Positions 1-8,843 of a stretch of 64,000 nt of DNA are shown piece after piece. The notes beneath the pieces are model-generated. The model worked only from the letters and a program-made list of their open reading frames with translations. It ran no database searches and was not told the origin of the DNA. A program made the position numbers and the translations under genes. The stretch's first letter is position 1. Every line of letters starts with the position of its first letter. Source of the stretch: Sinorhizobium meliloti (GTDB lineage Bacteria > Pseudomonadota > Alphaproteobacteria > Rhizobiales > Rhizobiaceae); NCBI RefSeq assembly GCF_035610345.1, contig NZ_CP141212.1, positions 1,989,976 through 2,053,975 on the forward strand, written 5' to 3'.

Positions 1-41
1 TACCGATGCTTATAAGAGTTCTCTCATAAACTTTCCGCATT

Positions 42-1667
42 TCAAACGCTAAGCGCCTGGTAACGGAACCGGTCGAAATCGGCAGGCATCGCGCAACCCG
101 AGATATCGAAAGCGAAGATGCCGGCGAACGCCCCCGTGAAGGAACCGTGCTCGCCGCGCCCACCTTCGTCCGAAATCACGCCGGCGTCGAGCACCGGCCC
201 GATGGTCAGCCATTGTGCCTGGTCCGCCCCCCGCCAAAAGAACTGGAGATCGTTGTCTCTCACCTCCATGGCGAGATGAATTGGACCGTCGGGTACGGCG
301 ATCCCGCTGCCGACCGGATAGGTCAACCGCCCGTTCGGAAAATCGCCCGGACAGGAGAGTACGGTGAGGGTACGTCCGAGGGTTTCGTGCCGTGTGACGC
401 CGAGGGCATGGAACTTGTGCCGGTTATAATAATGCGTGAGACCCGCGACCTGCTGATATGTGTCAGGAGCGAAATCGACGACGGCTTCCGCGCGGAAGGA
501 ATGATGTTCCTGCCGCCGCGCCACCAGCGCCTGCTCGAACCAGCTGCCGATGCTCTCGCGGCCGAAGAGACGGAGATGCCCGGTCCGGGCGGTTAACGAG
601 AATATCCGCTCCGGGACCGGGGTGCGCAGCCACTGGAACTCCGGCGGAAGCACCTGCTCGTCAAAGTCCGTTTCAAAAAGGACACGCTCAGCGACGGTTC
701 CTGCGGCTCCCGGCGCGGGCACGGTCACCTCGGGAACCGGGCCGCCATTTTCGAGATAGAGCCATCCGTCCTCCCGCCAGACGCATTTCTGCAGCGCAGT
801 CTCGCGGCCGAGCGTGCAGCGTCGCTGCGGCGGCAGCGGCCGGCCGCAAAGATGCGTATGATAGGCTTGGCCGTCCGGCGTCTCGACATATTGCCCGTGC
901 CCCGCGCGTTGCAGAGCCGCCTCCGGGTGACCCTTGGATGTGATGAGATGAACATTCGGGTGCATCTCGTAAGGTCCGTCGATGGTCCGGGACCGCGCCA
1001 TGCCCACGGCGTGGTCGTAACCTGTCCCTCCCTCGGCGACAGTCAGGTAATACCAACCGTCGCGTTTGAAGAGATGCGGCCCTTCGACGAGGCCGAGCGG
1101 ACTGCCGGCGAAGATGTTCTTCGCCAGGCCCACGAGCTTGCGGGTTCGCTCGTCCCATTCCTGCAGCAGGATACCGTCGAAAGCGGGGCTCTTGGGCGAG
1201 CCGCCGAAGCTTTCGGAGCGGTGGTTCCACTTCATGTTGAGAAACCATTTGCGGCCATCGTCGTCATGGAAGAGCGACGGATCGAATCCCGACGAATTGA
1301 CATAGACCGGATCGGACCAGGTAGCCTCGACCGCTTCCGCAGTCACGATGTAGTTGTGGGCATCCTTGAAGTTGCCGTCCAGGCGTTTGACGTCGGTATA
1401 GACGAGCCAGAACAGCCCGTCGCAATAGGAGAGGCACGGAGCCCATACGCCGCAACTGTCGGGGTTGCCGCGCATGTCGAGCTGACTTGCGCGTTCGAGC
1501 GGACGGCGCACGAGTCGCCAGTTCACGAGATCGCGCGAATGGTGAATCTGCACGCCGGGGTACCATTCGAATGTCGAGGTCGCGATGTAATAGTCTTCGC
1601 CGACCCGACAGATGGACGGGTCCGGATTGAAACCGGGCAGGATCGGGTTCCGGATCGTCGCGTTCAT
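42..1667 (-). CDS. Glycoside hydrolase family 43 beta-xylosidase
   Basis: Predicted cytoplasmic beta-xylosidase / arabinofuranosidase-type hydrolase of 541 residues, removing xylose from the non-reducing end of xylo-oligosaccharides. Seen: an N-terminal five-bladed propeller start NPILPGFNPDPSICR with the probable catalytic base Asp16, a second acidic motif SGFDPSLFHDDDG near residue 130, and EGPHLFKRDGWYYL near residue 195 carrying the likely general acid Glu. The C-terminal 200 residues fit the beta-sandwich domain of the XynB-type subgroup. There is no signal peptide, so substrates must be imported. I chose the ATG at 1667 because GGGAG lies at a normal distance; an ATG three codons upstream sits directly on that ribosome site. 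The gene is divergent from the TRAP genes. The exact sugar specificity (xylose or arabinose) is inference. Confidence 0.88.
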   Translation of the reverse strand: MNATIRNPILPGFNPDPSICRVGEDYYIATSTFEWYPGVQIHHSRDLVNWRLVRRPLERASQLDMRGNPDSCGVWAPCLSYCDGLFWLVYTDVKRLDGNFKDAHNYIVTAEAVEATWSDPVYVNSSGFDPSLFHDDDGRKWFLNMKWNHRSESFGGSPKSPAFDGILLQEWDERTRKLVGLAKNIFAGSPLGLVEGPHLFKRDGWYYLTVAEGGTGYDHAVGMARSRTIDGPYEMHPNVHLITSKGHPEAALQRAGHGQYVETPDGQAYHTHLCGRPLPPQRRCTLGRETALQKCVWREDGWLYLENGGPVPEVTVPAPGAAGTVAERVLFETDFDEQVLPPEFQWLRTPVPERIFSLTARTGHLRLFGRESIGSWFEQALVARRQEHHSFRAEAVVDFAPDTYQQVAGLTHYYNRHKFHALGVTRHETLGRTLTVLSCPGDFPNGRLTYPVGSGIAVPDGPIHLAMEVRDNDLQFFWRGADQAQWLTIGPVLDAGVISDEGGRGEHGSFTGAFAGIFAFDISGCAMPADFDRFRYQALSV

Positions 1668-2015
1668 CTCTTGCATCTCCCTCTTCGCGGTGCCGCATCC
1701 AGCCCCAAGCTCACCGTCTTTTCAAGACCTTTCGCGCAGCGTTCCCAGACCGGCATCCCGGCAGATTGCCACCTGTCGAATCGCCTGAAATCCCCTGCGC
1801 GGGCTTCATTTTCCACGAAAGCTGCGGCGGAACATCGGCGGGAAGCGCGCCTGCGTGCCTAAGTTTTGATCATTCGCCGGTGGACTGTATTCGACTTTCG
1901 TCTGAGACCCCGCCCCTATCCCGGAAAATCGGCCATCGCACTTGAAAGCAGGCTTGAAATGGGCACTCTGCCTGTGCTTGGCAAAAAAACAAAAACCATT
2001 GCGGGGAGGAACTCG
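1668..2015. other. Divergent intergenic region, GH43 / dctQ
   Basis: About 350 bases without a credible gene. It must hold promoters for both divergent units. A good ribosome site, GGGGAGGA at 2003-2010, precedes dctQ. An ATG-less upstream extension of the dctQ frame to 1866 exists but its residues look non-coding. No clear operator palindrome was recognised. Confidence 0.5.
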
Positions 2016-2591
2016 ATGAAACCGTTACTCGGCTTCAGCCGATTGATCGACGCCATTACCGAAAAGATCGGCAAGGCGGTCTCTTGGCTTATTCTGGTGG
2101 CCGTGCTCGTGAGCGCCGGCAACGCCGTCATCCGAAAAGTGTTCAACATGTCGTCCAATGCATGGCTGGAGGCGCAGTGGTATCTCTTCGGCGCCGCCTT
2201 CATGTTCGCTGCCGCCTACACGCTCAGCCAGAACGAGCACATCCGCATCGATGTCGTCTACGGAATGTTCTCGCGCCGCGTGCAGCACTGGATCGACCTC
2301 TTCGGACACGTCTTCTTCCTGATGCCCTTTGTGCTTCTCATGCTCTATTACCTCGTGCCCTACGTACGGATGTCCTATGTTTCGGGCGAACTTTCCTCGA
2401 GCGCCGGCGGGCTCATCCTATGGCCGGCGAAAGCGATCCTGCTGATCGGCTTCGTTCTTCTCGCCCTGCAGGGCGTATCCGAAATCATCAAGAAGATCGC
2501 GATCATGACCGGAAACATGGACGATCCGACGCCTTACGTTCCGGCACATGCACCACTCGATGACACGGTATCGCCGGAGGCCCGCTCATGA
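2016..2591 (+). CDS. dctQ: TRAP transporter small permease (DctQ family)
   Basis: Small membrane subunit of a tripartite ATP-independent periplasmic (TRAP) transporter, 191 residues. Four hydrophobic segments are visible: about residues 20-40, 55-75, 90-115 and 140-165. Polar loops carry typical DctQ features (a WLEAQWYLFGAAFMFAAAYT stretch). It forms the membrane complex with the large permease downstream, whose ATG overlaps this stop by four bases, so the two are translationally coupled. The start at 2016 follows a strong ribosome site; the frame is open upstream but without coding character. No binding-protein gene directly adjoins. The nearest is the DctP-type gene at 11010-12116, and its Tat-type leader and TakP-like sequence suggest a 2-oxoacid or similar carboxylate substrate (inference). 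Confidence 0.9.
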   Translation: MKPLLGFSRLIDAITEKIGKAVSWLILVAVLVSAGNAVIRKVFNMSSNAWLEAQWYLFGAAFMFAAAYTLSQNEHIRIDVVYGMFSRRVQHWIDLFGHVFFLMPFVLLMLYYLVPYVRMSYVSGELSSSAGGLILWPAKAILLIGFVLLALQGVSEIIKKIAIMTGNMDDPTPYVPAHAPLDDTVSPEARS

Positions 2592-4381
2592 TCGAGTTCG
2601 TCGCTGAAAACCTGGCGCCGATCATGTTCGTGTCGCTGATCGTGTTCCTGCTGCTCGGATATCCGGTCGCCTTCTCGCTTGCCGCCAACGGTCTCCTCTT
2701 CTTCATCATCGGCGTCGAACTCGCGCCCTTGTCGGATTCCATCAATCTTTCCTGGCCCCTGCTGAACGCACTGCCGGAACGGTTCTGGGGGGTCATGTCG
2801 AACGACACGCTTCTCGCCATCCCCTTCTTCACCTTCATGGGCATAGTGCTCGAACGATCGGGCATGGCCGAGGATCTTCTCGACACGATCGGCCAGCTCT
2901 TCGGTCCCGTGCGCGGGGGGCTTGCCTATGCTGTCATCTTCGTGGGCGCGCTTCTTGCGGCCACCACCGGCGTCGTTGCGGCTTCCGTGATCGCCATGGG
3001 TCTGATCTCGCTGCCGATCATGCTGCGCTACGGCTATGACCGCCGCATCGCCACCGGCGTCATTGCTGCATCCGGCACGCTCGCGCAGATCATCCCGCCG
3101 TCGCTCGTGCTGATCGTTCTGGCCGACCAGCTCGGCCGCTCGGTCGGCGACATGTATGCCGGCGCCCTCATCCCCGGTCTCGTTCTGACCGGGCTCTATA
3201 TGGGCTACATCCTCCTGATGACCTTCGTGAAGCGGCACTCCATGCCGGCGCTGCCTTTGGAAGCGCGCACGCTCGGGTCCGGCGTCACCTCGCTTGCGAT
3301 CGCGCTCCTGGTCGCCTGCGCAATCGCCTATGCGGCCCACGTCTATCTTTCGCCGACACAGGGCGAAAACGCGGACATCCTCGGAGCGACGGTGGGTATC
3401 ATATTCATCTATCTGGTCGCCCTCGCCGACAGGGCGCTCAAGATCAACGCGCTTTCGCGTCTGGCCCAGCAGGTGATCATCGTGCTGATCCCGCCGCTGG
3501 CCCTGATCTTCCTGGTTCTCGGCACCATATTCCTCGGCATCGCCACCCCGACCGAAGGCGGAGCCATGGGAGCCGTCGGTGCCCTTGTCATGGCTGCGGC
3601 CAAGGGCCGGCTGAACATGGAGGTCGTCCGCGCCGCGCTCGCCTCCACGACACGGCTCTCCGCCTTCGTACTGTTCATCCTGATCGGCGCCCGGGTCTTT
3701 TCGCTCACCTTCTACGGCGTCAACGGACACCTCTGGGTGGAACATCTGCTGACCGCGCTCCCGGGCGGCGAGATCGGTTTCCTGATCGCCGTCAACGTGC
3801 TCGTCTTCTTTCTGGCGTTCTTCCTCGATTTCTTCGAGCTCGCTTTCATCATCGTGCCGCTGCTCGCACCGGCGGCCGACAAGCTGGGCATCGATCTGAT
3901 CTGGTTCGGTGTGCTGCTCGGCATCAACATGCAGACGAGCTTCATGCATCCGCCCTTCGGTTTCGCACTCTTCTACCTGCGCTCCGTCGCAGCCCGGGTG
4001 CCCTATCTCGACAAGGTGACCGGCAAGAAGATGGAGCCGGTGACGACGGGGCAGATCTATTGGGGCGCAGTGCCTTTCGTCGGCATACAGATCATCATGA
4101 TTGCGCTCACACTCATGTTCCCGCAGATGGTCCTGCATTACAAAGGCAGCGGCACCGGCGTCGATCCGTCGACGATAAAGATCGAAGTTCCGGGCTTCGG
4201 CAACGGCGGAGGCGGCCTGACCTTGCCCGACAACGGCGGCGGCCTCGGTCTTCCCGGCGGCTTGCAGCTGCCAAGCGGCAGCCCGCTCGACGGGGCTGGC
4301 CAGCAGCCGGCCCAACCGAATACGGCGCCTCAGCAGAACAACCCGGCCCCCGATCTCAGCGCACCGCCGTCGTTCAACTGA
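2588..4381 (+). CDS. dctM: TRAP transporter large permease (DctM family) with long C-terminal tail
   Basis: Large membrane subunit that carries the solute across the inner membrane using the sodium or proton gradient; 597 residues. The hydrophobic core spans about residues 1-515 with a dozen or so membrane segments and DctM-like motifs (IPFFTFMG, ASGTLAQIIPPSLVL, ATPTEGGAMGAVGALV, LDFFELAFIIVPLL). This is longer than classic DctM (about 430) because of extra central segments and a tail. The last 80 residues are rich in Gly, Pro, Gln and Asn with repeated GGGLxLP-like units and look disordered. The ATG overlaps the dctQ stop (ATGA). A strong terminator follows. Its natural binding protein is probably the one at 11010-12116. 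Confidence 0.9.
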   Translation: MIEFVAENLAPIMFVSLIVFLLLGYPVAFSLAANGLLFFIIGVELAPLSDSINLSWPLLNALPERFWGVMSNDTLLAIPFFTFMGIVLERSGMAEDLLDTIGQLFGPVRGGLAYAVIFVGALLAATTGVVAASVIAMGLISLPIMLRYGYDRRIATGVIAASGTLAQIIPPSLVLIVLADQLGRSVGDMYAGALIPGLVLTGLYMGYILLMTFVKRHSMPALPLEARTLGSGVTSLAIALLVACAIAYAAHVYLSPTQGENADILGATVGIIFIYLVALADRALKINALSRLAQQVIIVLIPPLALIFLVLGTIFLGIATPTEGGAMGAVGALVMAAAKGRLNMEVVRAALASTTRLSAFVLFILIGARVFSLTFYGVNGHLWVEHLLTALPGGEIGFLIAVNVLVFFLAFFLDFFELAFIIVPLLAPAADKLGIDLIWFGVLLGINMQTSFMHPPFGFALFYLRSVAARVPYLDKVTGKKMEPVTTGQIYWGAVPFVGIQIIMIALTLMFPQMVLHYKGSGTGVDPSTIKIEVPGFGNGGGGLTLPDNGGGLGLPGGLQLPSGSPLDGAGQQPAQPNTAPQQNNPAPDLSAPPSFN

Positions 4382-4420
4382 AGTGCGTTCCACAAGCAGG
4401 CCGACGGCTTACCGTTGGCC

Positions 4421-4466
4421 GATGCAAAGAAGCCACCCGGCAGCGGCCGGGTGGCTTCTTTGCATC
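4421..4466. terminator. Bidirectional intrinsic terminator
   Basis: A perfect 21-base inverted repeat (4421-4441 and 4446-4466) with an AGCG loop. The outer part is A-rich on one side and T-rich on the other (AAAGAAG / CTTCTTT), so it can terminate both dctQM and the convergent dehydrogenase gene. It lies between two converging stops. Confidence 0.85.
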
Positions 4467-4486
4467 ATTCCATTTGGAAGGACGGA

Positions 4487-5785
4487 TCAATCGGCAGCGA
4501 ATTGCCGGGGGCTGAGCCTCAGAGCGGCTGCGCGGCGATGGCCTTCGAGCCGTTCTGTAGCGCTCTGCCGTACAGCGGCAGGAGCGACCGCGGCAACGCC
4601 GCGTTCATCCAACCATTGATGCGTGCAGATTTTGACGTAGGAGCCGACCCAGAGCCCACCCGTATACCGGCCAGCGGCCATGGTCGGAAGGGTGTGATTG
4701 GTGCCGCAGCACTTGTCGGAGTAAACCACGCTGGCCAGTTCGCCGATGAAGAGTGAACCGTAGTTGCGGAGCTTCTTGGCGGTGGCCTGCGGATCACGGG
4801 TGTGAACCTGAAGATGCTCGGCTGCGATGTAGTCTGAATAGGCGATCATCGCTGCTTCGTCTTCGCAGACGGTGATCTCCCCATAATCCTTCCAGGCTAC
4901 CGACGCGACATCGGCAGTCGAGAGGTCCTGCAACTGCCTTTCGACTTCGACCAGGGTAGCTTCCGCGAGCTTGCGGTCGGTCGTGATCAGACCGACGCGG
5001 GTGCGAACATCGTGTTCTGCCTGCGCAAGGAGGTCGGTGGCGATCATAGTAGCATTGCCGGTTTCGTCGGCGACGATGAAGATTTCGCTCGGGCCGGCAA
5101 GCTGGTCGATGCCGACTTGACCAAACACCTGGCGCTTGGCTTCGTTGACGAATGCGTTGCCGGGGCCAACGATCTTGTCGACCGCCGGGATTGACTGGGT
5201 GCCTGATGCCATTGCCGCGATTGCCTGGGCTCCGCCTACACGGAAGATGCGATCGGCACCTGACAGATGGCAGCCCGCGATCATAGCCGGGTGTGCGTTT
5301 GGCGGGAGGCAGGCGATTACCTGGTCGCAGCCGGCGACCTTAGCCGGTACGATGGTCATGACCGGCGCCGACAGGAGAGGATAACGACCGCCAGGCACGT
5401 AGCACCCCACGACTTCGATCGGGATGACGCGGTGGCCGAGGTGCAGACCCGGCAGTGTCTCGATTTCAAGCGGGAGGATGGTCTTGAGCTGAGCTTCGGC
5501 AAAGGCGCGGACGTTCGCGATGGCGAATTCGGTGTCTTCGCGGGTCTGCGGATCGAGTTCCGCTACGGCCTTCAGCCTCTCTTCTTCGCTTACTTCGAAC
5601 TTTTCAAGCTCCACTTTATCGAAGGCAGCGGAGTATTCGCGAACAGCGGCGTCACCACGCTCACGCACATTTGCGATGATATCCTTGACCGTCTTCTCGA
5701 CCGGAGCCGTGTCGGAGACTGCGTCACGGGTAGGCTTCTTGATCTGGATGAACCTGTCATTCAATGCGGCGAGACGCGATGTCAT
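4487..5785 (-). CDS. HisD-family NAD-dependent zinc dehydrogenase (non-histidine paralogue)
   Basis: 432-residue member of the histidinol dehydrogenase family, which oxidises an alcohol to a carboxylate in two NAD-dependent steps. Catalytic features are intact: VGPGNAFVNEAKR, a GPSEIFIVADE motif, the zinc-ligand pair in LLAQAEHDV, the Glu-His base pair in YIAAEHLQVH, the Asp ligand in SDKCCGTNHTLPT, and the C-terminal ligand His in LEGH. No other histidine genes are nearby. It is instead divergent from an XRE-cupin regulator and a polyamine-type ABC importer, so a catabolic role is likely. HpsN (2,3-dihydroxypropane-1-sulfonate 3-dehydrogenase) is a known catabolic HisD paralogue and a plausible but unproven identity. 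I chose the internal Met giving MTSRLAALNDRF; the upstream extension has no family similarity. Confidence 0.75.
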   Translation of the reverse strand: MTSRLAALNDRFIQIKKPTRDAVSDTAPVEKTVKDIIANVRERGDAAVREYSAAFDKVELEKFEVSEEERLKAVAELDPQTREDTEFAIANVRAFAEAQLKTILPLEIETLPGLHLGHRVIPIEVVGCYVPGGRYPLLSAPVMTIVPAKVAGCDQVIACLPPNAHPAMIAGCHLSGADRIFRVGGAQAIAAMASGTQSIPAVDKIVGPGNAFVNEAKRQVFGQVGIDQLAGPSEIFIVADETGNATMIATDLLAQAEHDVRTRVGLITTDRKLAEATLVEVERQLQDLSTADVASVAWKDYGEITVCEDEAAMIAYSDYIAAEHLQVHTRDPQATAKKLRNYGSLFIGELASVVYSDKCCGTNHTLPTMAAGRYTGGLWVGSYVKICTHQWLDERGVAAVAPAAVRQSATERLEGHRRAAALRLSPRQFAAD

Positions 5786-5964
5786 TAAAATCTCCTGTGT
5801 GCGGTGGTGTCTCAGCATCGTGGAACCGCGGCAGACGGGCAATTGCCCGCAAACCACTCGTTCAGTATTCTCACCACTTTGCGCGCCCGACGATCTCCGG
5901 ACGTAGGAAGCGCGCGCCGGGGGTGCCATGCTGGGGCGAACCGATCAGATTAAGGAATCGACGA

Positions 5965-6513
5965 ATGCCGAAAATCGGAAGCAAACTTCGTGAACTGCGC
6001 CGGAGGCGAGACTTGGGTGTCAGAGAACTGGCTGCGCGGTCGGGCATTTCACATTCTACGATCTCATTGATCGAGCGAGACCGAATGAGCCCGTCGATCG
6101 ACACGCTCGGCGCGGTCCTCGACGCCCTGGGCACGACGTTGCCCGGCTTCTTTTCCGACCTGCAATCGAGTCTTCCATATACGCCGTTCTATTCCTCGGC
6201 CGACCTCATCGAGATTGGAAAGGCTGACACAATTTCCTACCGCGTCATTGGTCTGGACCATCCGAACAGGCAGATGCTTATGCTCCATGAGCGTTACGCG
6301 ACCGGCGCAGATACCGGCGAGGAATTCACCCATGCGGCACAGGAGGCCGGCATGGTTCTGTCCGGAGCCGTCGAGGTGACGGTGGGCAACCAGAAGCGTA
6401 TCTTGGGCGCGGGTGACGGCTACTATTTCGATAGTCGGCTTCCGCATCGATTCCGCAACGTCCACGATGGCCCGAGCGAAATAGTGAGCGCGATTACGCC
6501 GCCAACCTATTGA
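5965..6513 (+). CDS. XRE-family regulator with C-terminal cupin domain
   Basis: 182-residue transcription factor. Residues 5-60 form a Cro/C1-type helix-turn-helix (LRELRRRRDLGVRELAARSG, then HSTISLIERDR), and residues 105-178 form a small cupin barrel (EEFTHAAQEAGMVLSGAVEV, HRFRNV) expected to bind a small ligand. Regulators of this architecture usually control adjacent catabolic or transport genes. It lies between the divergent HisD-like gene and the ABC genes, about 115 bases before the latter, so it probably senses the imported compound or its product. The start at 5965 (MPKIGSKLRELRRR) fits the domain boundary; the frame upstream is open but non-coding in character. Confidence 0.87.
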   Translation: MPKIGSKLRELRRRRDLGVRELAARSGISHSTISLIERDRMSPSIDTLGAVLDALGTTLPGFFSDLQSSLPYTPFYSSADLIEIGKADTISYRVIGLDHPNRQMLMLHERYATGADTGEEFTHAAQEAGMVLSGAVEVTVGNQKRILGAGDGYYFDSRLPHRFRNVHDGPSEIVSAITPPTY

Positions 6514-6630
6514 CGCAGGCGTCACTCGATCCGAGTGGTGAGAATAGTGACCAGAGCGGTTAGTGCCCTTCCCAAACCCCTGAAAACTGCTTTGTATCGT
6601 GCAGTCGAAAACACTAATGGGGAGGGCTCG

Positions 6631-7671
6631 ATGAAAATCCTTAAAGCTGCTGTCATTGTCTCTAGCGTCCTGACGACGAGCGTCGTCGGTGCGCAATCAC
6701 GCGACCTGACGGTCGTATCCTGGGGTGGGAATTTCCAGGACGCGCAAAGAAAAATCTTCTTCGAGACATTCGGGAAGGAAACTGGAAAACCCGTTCTCGA
6801 TGAAAGCTGGGAGGGCGGATACGGCGTATTGCAAGCCAAGGTGAAGGCCGGCGTGCCGAACTGGGATGTCGTCGAAGTCGAAGCCGAAGAGTTGGCTCTG
6901 GGTTGCGCCGACGGCATCTACGAAAAGATCGACTGGCAGAAGATGGGCGGGAAGGAGGCGTATCTCCCGGCGGCCGTCAGCGACTGCGGTGTCGGCAATA
7001 TCGTCTGGTCGACCGGCCTGTCCTACGATGGTGACAAGCTGGCGGAAGCTCCGAAGACCTGGGCCGATTTCTGGGACACGAAGAAATTCCCGGGTAAACG
7101 CGGCCTGCGCAAGGGACCCAAATATGCGCTTGAGTTCGCCTTGATGGCAGATGGCGTCCCTGCGGACCAGGTTTACGACGTTCTGAGCGGCGAAGGCGGC
7201 GTTGATCGCGCATTCAAGAAACTAGATGAACTGAAGGCGGATATCATCTGGTGGGACGCTGGGGCACAACCACTCCAGCTGCTATCTTCCGGCCAGGTCG
7301 TCATGACGTCCGCATATAACGGCCGCATCAGCGGAATCAATCGCAGCGAGGGCAAGAAGTTCGGTTTCGTTTTCCCCGGCAGCGTCTATGCAATCGACAG
7401 CTGGGTAATCCTGAAGGATAGCCCGAACAAGGACGCCGGCATGGACTTCATCGCCTACGCGAGCAAGGCCGAAAATCAGGCGAAGCTTCCGGAGTATATC
7501 GCATACGGGCTTCCGAACCTTGGTGCGACCAAGCTCGTCCCGGAACAGTTCCAGAAGGAGCTGCCGACGACGGAAGAGAACCTGAATGGTGCCGTCGCTC
7601 TCGACGTAGACTTCTGGACAGACAACTCGGAAGAGCTCACCCAGCGTTTCAACGCCTGGCTGGCTCAGTAG
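6631..7671 (+). CDS. ABC transporter substrate-binding protein (PotD/PotF-like)
   Basis: 346-residue periplasmic binding protein with a Sec signal peptide at about residues 1-22 (MKILKAAVIVSSVLTTSVVGA cleaved near AQS). The mature protein opens with LTVVSWGGNFQDAQRK, typical of the spermidine/putrescine-type binding family, and keeps its SWEGGYGVLQAKV and VIWSTGLSYDGDKL-like segments. A ribosome site GGGGAGGG precedes the ATG at 6631. The downstream ATPase and two permeases make a full importer. Polyamine specificity should not be assumed: this family also takes up other amines and small polar compounds, and the linked HisD-type dehydrogenase suggests an alcohol-bearing substrate (inference). 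Confidence 0.88.
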   Translation: MKILKAAVIVSSVLTTSVVGAQSRDLTVVSWGGNFQDAQRKIFFETFGKETGKPVLDESWEGGYGVLQAKVKAGVPNWDVVEVEAEELALGCADGIYEKIDWQKMGGKEAYLPAAVSDCGVGNIVWSTGLSYDGDKLAEAPKTWADFWDTKKFPGKRGLRKGPKYALEFALMADGVPADQVYDVLSGEGGVDRAFKKLDELKADIIWWDAGAQPLQLLSSGQVVMTSAYNGRISGINRSEGKKFGFVFPGSVYAIDSWVILKDSPNKDAGMDFIAYASKAENQAKLPEYIAYGLPNLGATKLVPEQFQKELPTTEENLNGAVALDVDFWTDNSEELTQRFNAWLAQ

Positions 7672-7702
7672 GCGATCGTCTCAGTTAATTTACCGCCGCT
7701 CT

Positions 7703-7725
7703 GTTGCCCCGATCGATGGGGCAAC
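7703..7725 (+). terminator. Intercistronic stem-loop after binding-protein gene
   Basis: Eight-base perfect stem GTTGCCCC / GGGGCAAC with a 7-base loop, without a strong T-run. It lies between the binding-protein and ATPase genes. Such structures typically stabilise the upstream mRNA and lower expression of the downstream membrane components. Confidence 0.55.
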
Positions 7726-7778
7726 ATAACCCTTTGATCGTTTGGGGGGTGGCCCTCCTCCATTTTGCGTAGGTGACG

Positions 7779-8843
7779 ATGGGCAACGCATTCATTCACT
7801 TCGACAAAGTCAGCAAAGCGTTCGGCGCCATGACCGTCGTCGATAAACTGGACCTGGCTATCGAGAAGGGCGAGTTTGTCAGCATGCTCGGACCATCCGG
7901 TTCAGGCAAGACTACACTTCTGATGATGTTGGCCGGCTTCGAGGCCCCCACCAGCGGGTCAATTTCCGTCAGGGGCAAGCGGGTCGATGCACTGCCGCCC
8001 CATAGACGGAACATGGGCGTGGTTTTCCAGAACTACGCTCTGTTCCCCCATATGACAGTTGCGGAGAATGTAGCGTTTCCGCTCAAGATGCGTCGGGTGT
8101 CCCGCGGTGAAATCGTCGATCGCGTCGGCAAGGCTCTCGATATGGTCCAACTCGGGGCGTTCCACGACAGGCGGCCGATCCAGCTGTCGGGCGGTCAGCA
8201 GCAGCGTGTAGCGCTGGCGCGAGCGCTCGTCTTCGAACCTCAAGTGGTCCTTATGGACGAACCGCTCGGGGCCCTGGACAAAAAGCTTCGCGAGCAGATG
8301 CAGATGGACATTCGCAGTATCCATCATCGATTGGGTCTGACCATTGTTTTCGTGACACATGATCAGGCCGAAGCGCTGACGATGTCGGACAGAATCGCCA
8401 TTTTCAATCACGGAAAGATCGAGCAGATCGGCACGCCTTCCGAAATTTATGACCGTCCGACGACGCAATTCGTCGCCGAATTCATTGGCGAAACCAACTT
8501 GCTCAGCGGCAAAGTGACGACGTCCGAAAACGGTTTGCTGGGTATTGGGGTCGATGGCGGCCAGCAACTCCAGGTCGCATCAGCCGCAAAGCACGAACCG
8601 GGCAAGCACGTGAAAGTCTCGGTCCGGCCCGAGCGCATCGAACTCGGTTCTTCCGACGGGTCGAGGAATGAATTGAAGGTCAGGGTGTCTGACGTGGTCT
8701 ATCGCGGCGACCACCTGCAGGTCGTCGTCGAGGCGGCAAACGGGTCTCTCGTCATCAAGTCTACCAGGAAAGCAACCACGCCTCGGATCGGTGATGAGGC
8801 GGTCGCCTCGTTCTCACCCGAACAATGCTGGATCGTCGCATGA
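7779..8843 (+). CDS. ABC transporter ATP-binding protein (PotA-like)
   Basis: 354-residue nucleotide-binding subunit powering the importer. Seen: Walker A GPSGSGKTTLLM (about residue 37), Q-loop VFQNYALFPHMT, signature LSGGQQQRVALARAL, Walker B VVLMDEPLGALD and switch His in VTHDQAEALTMSD. The C-terminal 110 residues form a TOBE-type regulatory region (VSVRPERIELGSS). A GTG two codons upstream at 7773 is an alternative start. The stop overlaps the start of the next permease, so translation is coupled. Confidence 0.92.
   Translation: MGNAFIHFDKVSKAFGAMTVVDKLDLAIEKGEFVSMLGPSGSGKTTLLMMLAGFEAPTSGSISVRGKRVDALPPHRRNMGVVFQNYALFPHMTVAENVAFPLKMRRVSRGEIVDRVGKALDMVQLGAFHDRRPIQLSGGQQQRVALARALVFEPQVVLMDEPLGALDKKLREQMQMDIRSIHHRLGLTIVFVTHDQAEALTMSDRIAIFNHGKIEQIGTPSEIYDRPTTQFVAEFIGETNLLSGKVTTSENGLLGIGVDGGQQLQVASAAKHEPGKHVKVSVRPERIELGSSDGSRNELKVRVSDVVYRGDHLQVVVEAANGSLVIKSTRKATTPRIGDEAVASFSPEQCWIVA

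Noticed and set aside
2534..4393. A 619-codon frame on the minus strand opposite dctM
   Set aside because: Highly charged, low-complexity translation (Asp/Glu/Arg/His runs) typical of the antisense of a membrane protein; dctM is clear.
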